In this document: positions 34,962 to 45,844 of the stretch, one piece after another
Layout of the letters: every line of letters begins with the position of its first letter
Numbering within the stretch: position 1 is the first letter of the stretch
Source of the DNA: Blastomyces gilchristii SLH14081
Lineage: Eukaryota; Ascomycota; Eurotiomycetes; Onygenales; Ajellomycetaceae
Assembly (NCBI RefSeq): GCF_000003855.2
Contig: NW_003101665.1
Span: 1 to 64,000 of the forward strand
Length of the DNA: 64,000 bases
Reading direction: 5' to 3'
The notes under the pieces: model-generated
The model's input: only the letters and a program-made list of their open reading frames with translations
Told to the model about the DNA's origin: nothing
Database searches by the model: none
Position numbers and translations under genes: made by a program

Positions 34962-36114
34962 TTGTATGTACGGAGTATGCTAGAGTCAACTAGCTTGGTG
35001 AATTCTTTGAACACGAGTTGGCTGCCAACCCGTTCAATACGTACTCACGACCCTCCCCTTGCCTCGAAGCACGACTACCTCGCACGCAACATACAGTCGT
35101 TTTTAACCCCACTCCAGAGCACCAAAGCCTATACAACATCCACTGTCACTCAAGATTGCGCCGTGGCAGATCAACTATTTAAATCTACTGCTAGATCTCT
35201 TTGGCAAGACGTGGAGAAGGATACCTTTACCCTCAGATAGAGGCCTATTGCCAAACCCAAGCTGAGATCTAACGGGAACCTTATCCGTGTCCACGCAACG
35301 GCTATTTGTGCCGGAGAGCCTCGTTGGCCAAAACTATTTCCGATCCTGGGTAAAGAGAAGATAATCCCTGCTTAGGATCTCGCCGGAACTATCATCACTG
35401 CGCCAGAGGGTTCCTCATATGTAGCTGGAGATCAAGGCTACGCTCGCCCAAACTATGTTCGGCCGTGCTGCGCTCGTGACTACACCATTGCAGTGACCTC
35501 TGAGCTTGCTCATAGACCGAGCAATCTAAGCTGGGCAGAATCTACAACCATGGCTGTGTCGGCACTTACAGCATGGCAAGCCTTGTTCTTTCAGGGTGGA
35601 CCGGGTGGTCCTGAAAATACCGCAAACCAATGGAAGAGAATCTTCTTCATCACAGCTGCATCAGGTGGTGTTGGGTTATGGCTCGTCCAGCTTGCTGGAA
35701 TTGCAGGCCTTCACACCTGTGCATCCTGCGGATCGGAGAATGAACAATATGTCCGTGACCTAGGTGCCAATGACGTAGTCGATTGTTAAAAGACAGCCAT
35801 AACTGCGTGGCCTGCTGTAGATGGGAATAAGACGATGGATCTGGCGATCGATTACTTCAGTAATGAGAACTTAGGGGATGTCGGGGGATGTGGTAAGGGT
35901 GAGGGGACGTTGATCAGCATTGTGCAGCCTCTAGAAGAGAAAAGGCCAGCTAACTGCACAGAGAAGGATGTTAAGACATTTTCTCTACCATGGAGCCGAA
36001 CGGTGGACAGCTGTCAAAGATAGCAGCACCTTTAAGCTGGAAGAATTTGAACAAGCGTTTGCAAAAGTTGATACTAGACGGGCTAGAGGTAAAGTTGTCC
36101 TCGGTGTGAATTAA
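34962..36114 (+). pseudogene. Inactivated MDR-family oxidoreductase (quinone reductase-like)
   Basis: A single plus-strand frame runs from about 34962 to 36023 but is broken by TAG 35238, TAG 35373 and TAA 35787. The C-terminus continues in another frame (36031-36114, FKLEEFEQAFAKVD...RGKVVLGVN), so there is at least one frameshift or deletion. Around 35280-35350 there is a GroES-like strand (NLIRVHATAICAGE); around 35640-35780 there is the NAD(P)-binding AASGGVGLWLVQLAG of zinc-independent quinone oxidoreductases in the medium-chain dehydrogenase/reductase superfamily. The three stops can each arise from CAG/CAA/CGA-type codons by C-to-T. The gene abuts the transposon nest, so RIP leakage is a likely cause. 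The N-terminus is uncertain. A functional paralogue would reduce quinones or enones with NADPH. Confidence 0.8.
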
Positions 36115-36415
36115 CAGTTCTCCAGACTGGTATCTGTTCTGTGGTGGTTATTTTATTTCAGCGACCAGATACCTTGGTCAACTGGATAAGGAAATTTCCT
36201 ACATACATTGTAATTTTGACATATATTAGCTTTGTTTCATGAACTTTGCAATTCCTAATTTATTTATGAAATAAATATTAGTCTGTTTGAATTAACCGAA
36301 TAAAAGGCATTACAAGCAGCTACCCATCTCAAACCAATGTGAAATAAAGAAGGATCCAAGGAGGGAATGTGTGTCTAGAAAACAACGGACACAACCCAAA
36401 AGAAGGTTAGTAAAG

Positions 36416-38706
36416 TCAAATGTCTCCCCAATCCTCTCTGAGCATCTGTGCCGCCTTCTCGCCAATCATGAAGACTGGCCCCTGAATATTTACATCAGGG
36501 AGTAACGGTATGATACCGGAATCCGCTACCCGGAGATTTTGAATCCCGTAAACCCTCAATCTCGGGTCTACCACTCCACCGTCTTCTAGTGGTCGCATTT
36601 GAGTTGTTGCCGAGGCGTGCCAATTTGGGATGGTATTTGCTTTGATGTACTCAAATATCGCGTCATCGTCGTCACTGCTGACGGAGGGGCCAGGGCTAAC
36701 CTCTCCGTGGGATGGGCCAACTGTGAACCTGTCAAATGCTGGATGCGCGAGAATCTTCCGTAGATACTTGAATGACTGAATCCCTAAGGCGCGGTCTGCC
36801 GGATGGGAATAATACTATTAATTCGATCGGTTAGCTTCTCTAGCTCTTGACACAGGAGGCTTCGATGGCTAATAAATTAGACAGTACGAAAAAGAAAAGA
36901 TCTTGCCTACATTTGGGTTAACTAGGGGCGCATCACTCATTGAGCTTGATCGAAGAGTTATATTTCCCCGAGATGCAGCTACGAGATTCGATGCGGTGAG
37001 GGAGATGTATGAGATATCTTCATCTGGAATATAATATGGAGTTGGGCCCCCAGGATACCACATTGATTCGTAGAGGTACTCGATGTGCGATCGGTTCGTG
37101 AGGCCTTGAGCAACAATGTCATGTGCACCAATGGACTGCAGTTCGTCATCAGAGAGCATCTGGAACCCATTGGTTATGCCTGAGGGTGCTGTGTATGGGC
37201 CAGTAAGGTTGTTGTAAAACTCAGCCTGAGCTGCTTGTATATTGCTAGCAGAGGCAAACATCTGGCTAGTTGAGGCGTTGTGGTGAACAGTAGCCATAAT
37301 ACTGAAGACGGAATGGTCGTCCAAGCTGAAAAATCAATGTTGGCATATGTGTTGTGCCCTAAATGGAGACACGAGAGCCACTTACTTGCGACCAATATTC
37401 TCATTAATCAGAACATGGTCAATGGCAAACTTGTTCAGCTCTGAAGCGGGACCAATTCCCTAGGCCATAGTAAGTAAGTAGCGAGAAAATTCAGGGGTAG
37501 TAACTCATACCGAAACCATGAGAAGTTGAGGAGTTTGAAATGCACCCAAGCTCAAAATAACTTCCTTCTTTGCCTTGACACTACGTGATCGACCAGTCAA
37601 CTGCTCAGTAAATACTACTCCAGTCGCCACTATAGATTCATTTGTTTGTCTTGTAATGATCTCAGAGACAGGAGCTTGATGCAGAACCACCAAATTTAGT
37701 CGACCGGCTGCTTGTTTATAAAAGGCATCATAACTAGAGCTTCGTCGGTATCTACTATCAAGACAACCAGTACCTTGCTTGACACCAGTATTATTTCCCG
37801 AATTTAACTCATTGACGATAGGTATATTGGCAGCTTCACAAGCTTGAATGAATGCAATTCCCGACTCAGGAACATAGCCTTGGAAAGCAATATCTAGAGG
37901 ACCGTCCGCATATGCGCTTGGATCCCATGTTTGGTAACTTTGGTCAAATTCGGAGTCAGGGTTCGGCGCATTAAAGCGAGTACTCTGTAGGGAATGTTAC
38001 TTGAGTTCCGAGAACAGTCGAGGGTTTCCTACCTTCACAAATAGCGGATAAACATCATGCCAGCCCCAGCCAGGGTTACCAAGCTCTACCCACTTGTCGT
38101 ATACGCTGGCACTACCCCGACCATAAAACAGACCGTTTGTGACACTGCTTCCACCCAAGCACCTGCCACCTGTATTTTATATCAGCAAGAATAATTTTTG
38201 ATGGTATTTATATCAATTGGCATTGCATGAGAGAGAAGTTGCAGAGAACTTACGGTGGTACGGCAAGATACGCCCGTCAAGATATTCCTGAGGGACAGTG
38301 TGAAAGTTCCAGTCAATTGAAGTTCCTGTAAAACACTTAGTTGAGGTCCATGACAAAAACTCAGGAGATCCCCTGCATACCGCCGAGGAACTGGTTGCCA
38401 CCAGCAGGCTCGTACGCTGCTACGACAGAGGGTTCCGGCCCCGCTTCAAGAACGAGAATTTTATTCCTGCCAGATTCAGACAATCTGTTGGCTAAAACGA
38501 GGCCAACAGTGCCGCCTATATAGACGTTTAGTTGGTATCCGTAGTCCTCAGAGGACTGAGAAAGCCATACCTCCACAAATTATGAAGTCATACTCTTCCT
38601 CAATGTAAGTTTTCTCTTTGATAGGAGTGCTATCAACCGCGCTTAGCAAGAAGAGAATTAATATGACAGCCCAAGTCGATGATCGTGCTGATGGAGAGCG
38701 CCGCAT
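36416..38706 (-). CDS. GMC-family FAD-dependent oxidoreductase, secreted type, 613 aa, 8 exons
   Basis: Glucose-methanol-choline oxidoreductase oxidising an unknown alcohol or sugar with FAD. I infer eight exons: 38706-38571, 38515-38381, 38325-38254, 38169-38033, 37984-37511, 37459-37386, 37325-36911, 36814-36416. They sum to 1842 nt (614 codons with stop), every intron is GT...AG and the frame is continuous. Residues 1-26 look like a signal peptide (basic start, WAVILILFLLS core). The FAD Rossmann motif IICGGGTVG is at 42-50, followed by VLANRLSES and LVLEAGP; GGRCLGGSSV is in exon 4. The GMC signature GAFQTPQLLMVSGIG spans the exon 5/6 border. The active-site pair is probably His547 and Asn590. 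Exon 1 splits the Gly-rich loop. The gene is intact, unlike its neighbour. The substrate cannot be told; secretion suggests an extracellular alcohol or aryl-alcohol/polyketide oxidase. Confidence 0.9.
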
Positions 38707-40730
38707 GGTGGGTTGTGCTCAACTTCTTCAACTATTGTATTTCTCCACAGCTCCTGCTAAATGATTATCGGAAGCTATTCGTCAGGGATGGTGAAACATA
38801 TATATTCAAATATCTCGTCTCTGAACACGTGGTGTGTATTTCCCCGAGATATAACATCGCACTCATGCTCAGCAGCTGGAATGAAAAATTAAACTCTCGT
38901 GGAGTGAGGAGAAGGTTTTCCGTCCTCCACTCCCGACCCCATTTGCAAGTGACGTACGTAATGTTTCTTGCCATGACATCGTTTCTCAGGTCGCAATACA
39001 TTTAAGACCACCCTGTTTTCTCCGCCCAGAGATGCGTGCGCAGCAGTTTGCGAAGTTTGTCATGGAATTTTCCAGGCTTTGGGAACACACGAATCCGGGG
39101 GCTGTCCTAGCATTTTGCACAAATGATGCTCGGAGCAAGTTTTCATTACACAGATACACAGTTTCTGTGTGCCCTATCAAATCAGGCATCGCAACATTGG
39201 AAGTAGGAATCCCAAAGATCAAGGCAATATATGCCGTAGGCGCTGAGACTGTCTCGTAAATGAATCTGGCATTCAATTCACACGTTCCAGACCATCACGC
39301 AGAAAATTCAACTCTCATCGGCAGCATTATCCAGATCATGACGTAGGGTACTGGCGATGAAAGTCATGCCCGAACCAGATGTCATGAAAATTGGCAGTTT
39401 CCCCTGTTTTTGGGAGTTTGTGGTGGGTGAGTGGTGGATTTAAGGTATTTAAGCTTATGGGAAAAGCGGAGTCCTTCCGCTTGGTTCCGTTTCCCGAACT
39501 TGTTCGGACCACAGTAACCCGGTAACTAACCGATAAACTACCCAGAGAAAGCTATTGGGAATATCCCCAGACAGCGGAGATTAATCGTGAAAATGTCCTA
39601 TTCATTGGGGAACCTAATTATGTACATACAAGCATCCCGTCTCCTTTAGTCTTAGGATGGGATTGCACTACAATTTTTGAACTATGAAACAGAAAATCAA
39701 AATCACCTCCCCTCTCCCCCTCCTGATCAGCATCGCGGTCTCGCTCTCCACCCTTTTCATCTCATGCACAAAAGACCACCAGTAGTGTAATCGGATCCAT
39801 CGTGCTCATGTTGAGACCTAATTTTGTCATGCTAGACATGCTCTTCTAACCACATGCCTTCTTTCTCGAAGACGCGCATCGGTTCATAGTTCATTTGGTG
39901 TGGTATATTGGTTCGGTGCGCGGGAGAGTTTGGATCGATGAATATTGTTTAGGGGACGCCCAAATAGCTGTGGGGGAAATGGGATGCGAGGGTATGACTG
40001 GGTACAGTGATGAAGAAGACGGGAGATTCCTACGATCTGTCGTAAGCTCGTTCTTCAGCGGATATGGTGTGTATTTATGGAGTTGAATAGCCTTGGTTTC
40101 GATGTTGAATTCATAAATCGATCCTGGGCATGCACACGATAATGGCGAACGTTTCGGGGAGGTTATCGTCTCTTTCAAATACGCACAAGGTATGGATGGA
40201 TATTAAGACCTTACTCTACGCCAACATGGTGCTGCACCCATTCACTTACCTGAAAATAGCCAAGGCATTCAAGAAGTATCCGATTACTTTTCCACGCTCC
40301 CGGGTGAATAAATAGGCATAAAATATCCCAGTGCCTTATGCATCCAGAAGTATCCACACCCTTGCCTGCCGAAATGGATACATGCATGAAGGCACTGCAG
40401 AAGGTTTGATCATTGTCAAGGGCAGATCTTGATGAACGAAATTCAGAAACTAATACCTTTCCATGGCATATATTATGATCAAGCTATTAGCGGGATTCTT
40501 AATATGCCATGAAATTTAGTATCGCATATGGTGAGCGGAAAGTGAAAACACTGCACCAAAATAAGGTGGGCAGGGAAATCAATTGGCTGGTATTTTGTAA
40601 AGTACTATGGTGCACCCCCCCCCACCCCCCCCCAACCCTCTATAAAGATTTTAATTGCCTTCCCTGACCTGATGGTGTAAAAGAAAAACGCATCCAATGC
40701 AATACCCCTTTCAACTAGCATTGAATTGTT
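38707..40730. other. Intergenic: GMC promoter side and LYS9 3' side, no gene seen
   Basis: Normal GC. Short open frames near 39032-39276 and 39891-40178 lack recognisable domains, so I do not call them. The GMC upstream region lies at the left, the LYS9 downstream region at the right. A C-tract (C9-A-C9) lies at 40615-40633. Confidence 0.6.
40615..40633. repeat. Poly-C tract (C9 A C9)
   Basis: Two runs of nine C separated by one A, about 100 bp downstream of the LYS9 stop codon on that gene's strand. Confidence 0.9.
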
Positions 40731-42815
40731 TCAAACAGTCTTTTCAATCATCTCAATGCCGTGTTCCTCCTTAAGAGTCTTAATCAGAGGAGCGCAGATG
40801 TCCATGCTCATCGGTGCCAAAATGCCCTAAAAAGTTAGGTAAGTGGTTAGCAACTATTACCGCAAATAGAGGGGAAAATAACCCAAAGAATAAACTTCGG
40901 ATTTGAGAAAGAAAAGGAATAAGATATAAGATATAAAAAGAACAGGTGGAAAGGTAATATCAAAACGAACCTTCGCACTAATGGTGCCATCAAGGACCTG
41001 CTTGACAGCGACACCGCACGGGATGCCAACCAATTTTGCCATGGACGAATAACCATTGGGGTCACCATAGTCGCACAGAGTGCTAGTCCTTGTCTCCTTA
41101 GATCCATCCGCGTGCTCGATCTCAAACCTATGCTGGAGCATAACCATATCACGCTCACCATCCTCGTACTGCATCTTGGACTCTAGGGTTGCGCACAGCG
41201 TATCCAGGGGGTTGCCACGGGGGATAATGTTCTCGTCAGAGAAGATCCCGACCCAGCGGAGGCCAGAGAGGATACGATATTTCTCTTCAGTGGTGGGGAA
41301 CTTGGTGCGCGACGAGATGGCCCACTCGAGATCCTTTTCGCTGGAGGAGGTGGCGCCCAGAATTTTCTGGGTGGCTTCTTTCCAGGGAATGGGGGAGTCG
41401 AGGAAATCCTTCGCTTCGGCGCTGAGGAAGTCCATATCGACGAGTGTGCGGATCATCTCGGGGAAGCCCTGGTATCTAAACGTGCCGCGGATGACGGTCT
41501 GGGCTTCCGGGATATTATAGCGTTCCTTGTACGCTGTTGAATCTCTGTTCGGGTAGGCGACGAAGGCGAAGCCTGGGTAGATGAAGTATGGCTGGGCGGT
41601 TCCCATGAGCTCTGGCCCAGAGACAGATTGCACTTTGCCGTCTTTGTAATACTTTGCATCATTTCGAAGAGCGAGAAGGACACCTCGGCTAGACCAGGAG
41701 AACTTGTAGCCGAGGGGGTTATTGGAGCATTCAGGCGCGGGAAGTCCACCGCAGTAAGAGAGGAAGGAGGTTATCTTTCCGCCGGCATCATGAACCTAGA
41801 ACAAAATAACCGTTAAAACATGCCAAAATATATCAACTGATCTCACCAGTTACAAGAGATATTTACCTCAGAAATGGTCTTCACAGCGTAAAGATGATCA
41901 ATGCCCTAATCCAACACAACGGGGTAAAACCCGTATATCAGCCAACACAATTCGATAATTTAGAATCACAAGACTAGCATCGAACGCAGCATACAGGGTC
42001 AAGACCAATTTCATTCATAACCGTGATACCGGCCTCTTTGACCTCTTTCTCCAGCTCCATCATAGCAGGCGACACGTAAGACGTAGTGACGACATTCTTC
42101 TTGGTGCGAATCGCGCCCTTGATGACAGTTGCATGGTGCGTGTAAGGGATCAGGGACACGACAAGGTCGACTTTGGACAGCTCCGCATCGAGAGCAGCGC
42201 TGTCATTGACGTCGAGAGAAATAGCCTTTGTGTTCTTGATGCCCTGGCTAAGCTTCTTGGCACTCTCAAGCGTGCGGCACGCTGTTTGTTGGGTAGATTA
42301 ATTAGCAGTGCTGCGTTCCCTATAATGGCGCGCAGAACGGTGTTCCGACAGGTGGACGCGGGGTTGATGTCTCTCTGGGTTGGGCGAACTAGCATTAGGG
42401 CACGAATATTAGTACATACCAACAGTAACCTCTATACCCGCATTGCTTAGGAGTTCAACAGTCGGCTTCGTAACTATTTAATTATCGAAAAGAGAACGAT
42501 CTATGTCAGTGATTGTATTGTCAGGGGGGTTATTCGTGAGCTCTCGCAGTCCCTCTTTAGAACATAAAATAAACACCAGGGCCGGGTATAACGAACCGAA
42601 ACCACTTCCTAACCTATATAACACGAACAAGAAATCAGTCTTCGTTGATAATATCCAATTGCAATCTCTCAATGGTTGAAAAAGCAGAAGTTGAAAATAT
42701 GATATCTGGTGGGGGAGGTGACCGCGGGGCAGAGGAAATCTCAAGTGAGGGAAGGAGCAAGAGAAGAGAAGGGAACTTACAAGAGCACCTTGCGACCTTC
42801 AATTGGCTGCGACAT
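40731..42815 (-). CDS. LYS9: Saccharopine dehydrogenase (NADP+, L-glutamate-forming), 450 aa
   Basis: Penultimate enzyme of fungal lysine biosynthesis (alpha-aminoadipate pathway): condenses aminoadipate semialdehyde with glutamate and reduces it with NADPH to saccharopine, in the cytosol. Seven exons inferred: 42815-42781, 42613-42597, 42473-42420, 42281-41995, 41905-41867, 41795-40971, 40826-40731. They total 1353 nt (451 codons) with GT...AG introns and an uninterrupted frame; yeast Lys9 is of similar length (about 446 aa). The NADP loop LGSGFV is at residues 13-18, encoded across a 17-nt second exon. Later landmarks are VVSLIPYTHH, MNEIGLDPGIDHLYA and CGGLPAPE, and the end GILAPMSMDICAPL with a short acidic tail. 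The start ATG gives MSQPIEG, normal for the family. No damage seen. The neighbouring genes are not in this pathway. Confidence 0.95.
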
Positions 42816-43060
42816 TGTGAATATTATCTCTTCGAAGGATATAATACAATAATTATATGAAGTGTGAAGCTGATTATATCGATCTGAAGTGTAAGAGAGT
42901 GAACTGAGAGAAGAGTCGAGTTTGTCGCAATCTTCAAAATAAAAAGGGAGAGGATATTACCGGTTAGCTTAGTTCCGATCTCGGCCCGACGAAATATATA
43001 ATCACGTGATAATAATGCAGCAAGATATGTTTATGAAAACACATCAGAAACGTAGTGAAT

Positions 43061-43450
43061 TTAACATAGACTTGTCAATATATTTGATGTTGAGGCAAGA
43101 TTTAGCACAACGGCCGTGCCCACGACACGAGCTAACTCCTCAACATCAAAGTGGATGTATCGCTGTGCCATTTCATGAACTTCATTTTGAATGAATCGGC
43201 CCACGCGTGAAACGAAAAAAAATTCATGGTCCAAATTCAGCACTGTATCAGATTAACACCGCTGAACTGCATGATTTCAGCAGTAGCAAACTTACCCGTC
43301 AGAGAGGAGGGAACAGGCTTGTGAATGACTTGAAGACATGATGCGGAATGGGATCTGGCAGATCGACAGGTGAGGTACACAGCGTCTACTGCGACTGATG
43401 ATGCGAGACGTTTCAAGCATTTCCCTCTGAAGGCGGACCAACATCATCAT
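43061..43450 (-). pseudogene. Relic resembling the N-terminus of an Aim9-type/APH-fold phosphotransferase
   Basis: The minus-strand stretch 43243-43061 reads LDHEFFFVSRVGRFIQNEVH then AQRYIHFDVEELARVVGTAV. This resembles the start of fungal Aim9-like phosphotransferases (pattern D-EFF-YTSGRWLWNE-x-RY-x-FNVxxLxxxA). It then runs into a stop about 20 codons later without the kinase-like core. Upstream (43450-43296) is an Arg/Ser-rich stretch like a mitochondrial presequence, followed by a good donor (GTAAGT); the available acceptors do not join the two parts in frame. I therefore treat it as a truncated, broken remnant just upstream of LYS9. Similarity is from memory of the family pattern, so confidence is moderate to low. 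Confidence 0.42.
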
Positions 43451-44439
43451 AGTCCGTACTGTATATACTCCATACAGGCACCGGATATTCGAGGCATCTA
43501 CGCAGCGTAAGTTGGTCCGTACCTGTGGTACGGCGGACTACAAGTTCCAAGTGTGCAAGTAGCAACAAAGCTAATTTCTAGGCGCCAAGACACTAGTTAC
43601 CAACCAACTCGGGGGCATTATAGGAGTTTCGCCTGAGCATCGCCAGGAATACCGCAAACAAGATGGCGTAGTTTGCTTCGACCATATTAGAGTCCAACAC
43701 GATACGATACAGAGCTACAGGATTCTGCGAAAGAAGATTGGGTATACAGCACGTACCTATATATCTAGTGGGCTTAATTGCTGACCGTCCAGCAAGTTGT
43801 TCGAGAATGAGTTAACTGTCCAATGAACGCAAGGAAGGGGACAGTCCCATTGGGATTGATGGAATCTTTCTTTGATTGATGAAAAGACCCCAGGATCCTC
43901 TGAAATCGCATCCATTTTTTGGTTCACAGAGCTAGTAATAGAGTCTACTAGGGTCGTTGTAGGGAACACGAAGAGCTGGTAGCTAACCACTAACATGATA
44001 TTATGACGCTATACAAAGGGTGCAGGAAACAGGGCGGATTAGGGGTATACTGGTCTATTTTTATGTAGAATGTGAGAAATAAATAATAGACAATGAGGCA
44101 ACCGGTAACATCCAGCGATTGGCATATGGAGTAGACACAGCCGTGATATCACGAATCCCTCTCATGAAGCAAAAGCAAAAGCAGAGCAATAGGTGTAAAT
44201 ATAAAAACAAAGCGGTAGACTATAAATGCTTCGAAGATGAGGAAAGACCGATGGAAAAGAGAATCGCAACAAACCAGAACTCCATATCAAAAAACAGCAA
44301 ATTTTTTTTAAAAAGGATGCGGCAAATATTCAGAATTAAAGAAAAATTAACAATGCAATTCCCGCAAAGGGGAGAGAACCAAAAAAAGAGAGTTAAAGAA
44401 GAACAACCCCCCCCAAAAAAGAGAGAAAAAAAGAGAAAC
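43451..44439. other. Intergenic, no gene seen
   Basis: Normal GC. Contains a perfect short inverted repeat CCGTACC-TGT-GGTACGG (43517-43533) within a larger imperfect palindrome. Open frames here (for example 43757-43996 minus and 44119-44556 plus, the latter Lys/Gln/Arg-rich low complexity) lack domains or overlap the cis-prenyltransferase 3' end. Includes the 3' region of that gene. Confidence 0.55.
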
Positions 44440-45844
44440 TTATCTATCCTTAGACCTTGCGCGCTGCCTATGCGCCAGGGGGGAATATTCAGAACCAACT
44501 CCATTCGTGACTCCGTTGTGCGAACCACTGAACTCATCCTCATTGCTATCCTCTAGCTCCCCATTCTGGCCCCCTTGCTTGCGTACCCGCCATTGCCACT
44601 CCCACAGTACTGGTAAAAACGTCCACAGGTCAAAGCTCGGCCAAAGAATATCCAAGAACACAATCTCTGTGTTCTGATGGCACTGCCAGAGCATGAAGTC
44701 GCTCAGTCTCTCGACGCCAGAGGTTCGCACGAGGAGATCTAGGGGTGGACAGCCGGCAGTGAGCATGTGGTCGGTTAGGGTTTGCTGCGTAATGGTTTCT
44801 GGTGAGAGGAAGATAAGTTGGTCAGTGTTGGGAGGGTAGCTGGTGTATGCTTCTGGGATTATAGCAACTTTTTCTGCAACATGCGAGTGGTGATCTGTTG
44901 ATGTCGTTGAGGTAGCGAGGGGGAAAGCGTCGGGGTCGTCGTTGGAACTCTTGGTCGCCCGTTTACCTCGTGGGCGCAATAACGAGGAATCCGTTCCGTG
45001 TCCGTTAACCATCCCACCCTCCTTCTGTATGCTCTCCGCGATGTGCGTTTCGGAAAAAGTGCGGCGTTGTCCATTCGACAATGGTAACTGTGTTCGGTCA
45101 AGAGGGGTGCTATATTCGATGACGGTGTTCCGGATCGCGGTCGTCATCTCGTCCCTAGACGTGTATGGGAAACAGATGTTCAGGATGGCATCACCATTTC
45201 GACTTGTAAGTTCAACAGCCTTATCGATGGCCTCCAGTACTTCAGGCTTAACCAAGTCCCGTCGACCCAAGACACGTACACTAGCACCGTAGCGATCTAG
45301 CAGGTCCCCATGTTGGGATAACTGGGCTAGCTTCACCCTTGCCATGTCCATCAAAGCATCCACCTCGTATTTCGACCTCTTGAAATTTTCGATACTGAAG
45401 GCATACACCGTTACCACCTTGACACCTGCTTTGTAGCACACTTCTAATATCTAACACAAGCGCGCAGGTGTTAGCAAAACGGATACAGAAAGTAATACTG
45501 CCTGAACAGCGCATATAAGAGTCCTCCACCGCCATCCAAAGCCCATACCAAACCGATAAGGACAAAAAAAAAAAAAAAAAAAAAAAAAAACAGACTAAAT
45601 CACACAAAAGCCATACCTTAGCCAACGCCTCAAACCCCAAATTATGCCCCTCAACTTTCTCTATCCGATGATTCCTCGCAAACCGTCTATTTCCATCCAT
45701 GACAAACGCCACGTGCTGTGGAATCGGCCCTTCTCTCAACGCCCCAATCAACAGTTCCCGGAGGTGTGACAGCCCCCACTCAATCGGCGGAGAGGAGAGA
45801 AGCCATCTCCGCAGTTTGGAAAGATGCATCGACGAGGCCGCCAT
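44440..45844 (-). CDS. RER2: Dehydrodolichyl diphosphate synthase (cis-prenyltransferase), 412 aa
   Basis: Catalyses cis-addition of isopentenyl diphosphate units to farnesyl diphosphate to make dehydrodolichyl diphosphate, the precursor of dolichol used for N-glycosylation, O-mannosylation and GPI anchors at the ER. Two exons, 45844-45617 and 45450-44440 (1239 nt, 413 codons); intron 166 bp, GTATGG...TTAG. Motifs: VMDGNRRFA with catalytic Asp50 (residues 48-56), YAFSIENFKRS (92-102), ILNICFPYTSRDEM (164-178), RTSGVERLSDFMLWQ (318-332) and a final VFLDILWPSF. Between the last two blocks there is an unusual low-complexity insertion of about 100 residues (about 190-292) and an acidic/basic tail after 365, making it longer than yeast Rer2 (286 aa). 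Rer2 and Srt1 types cannot be separated here. The intron contains an unbroken T27 tract. Confidence 0.93.
45564..45590 (-). repeat. T27 homopolymer (coding strand) in the RER2-like intron
   Basis: 27 consecutive A on the plus strand. In the gene it lies inside the single intron, about 115 bp upstream of the 3' splice site. It will vary in length between isolates and may be mis-called in the assembly. Confidence 0.9.

Noticed and set aside
34962..38706. MDR oxidoreductase and GMC oxidase as part of a secondary-metabolite cluster
   Set aside because: No synthase, transporter or regulator is present; the next genes are primary metabolism and the MDR gene is dead.
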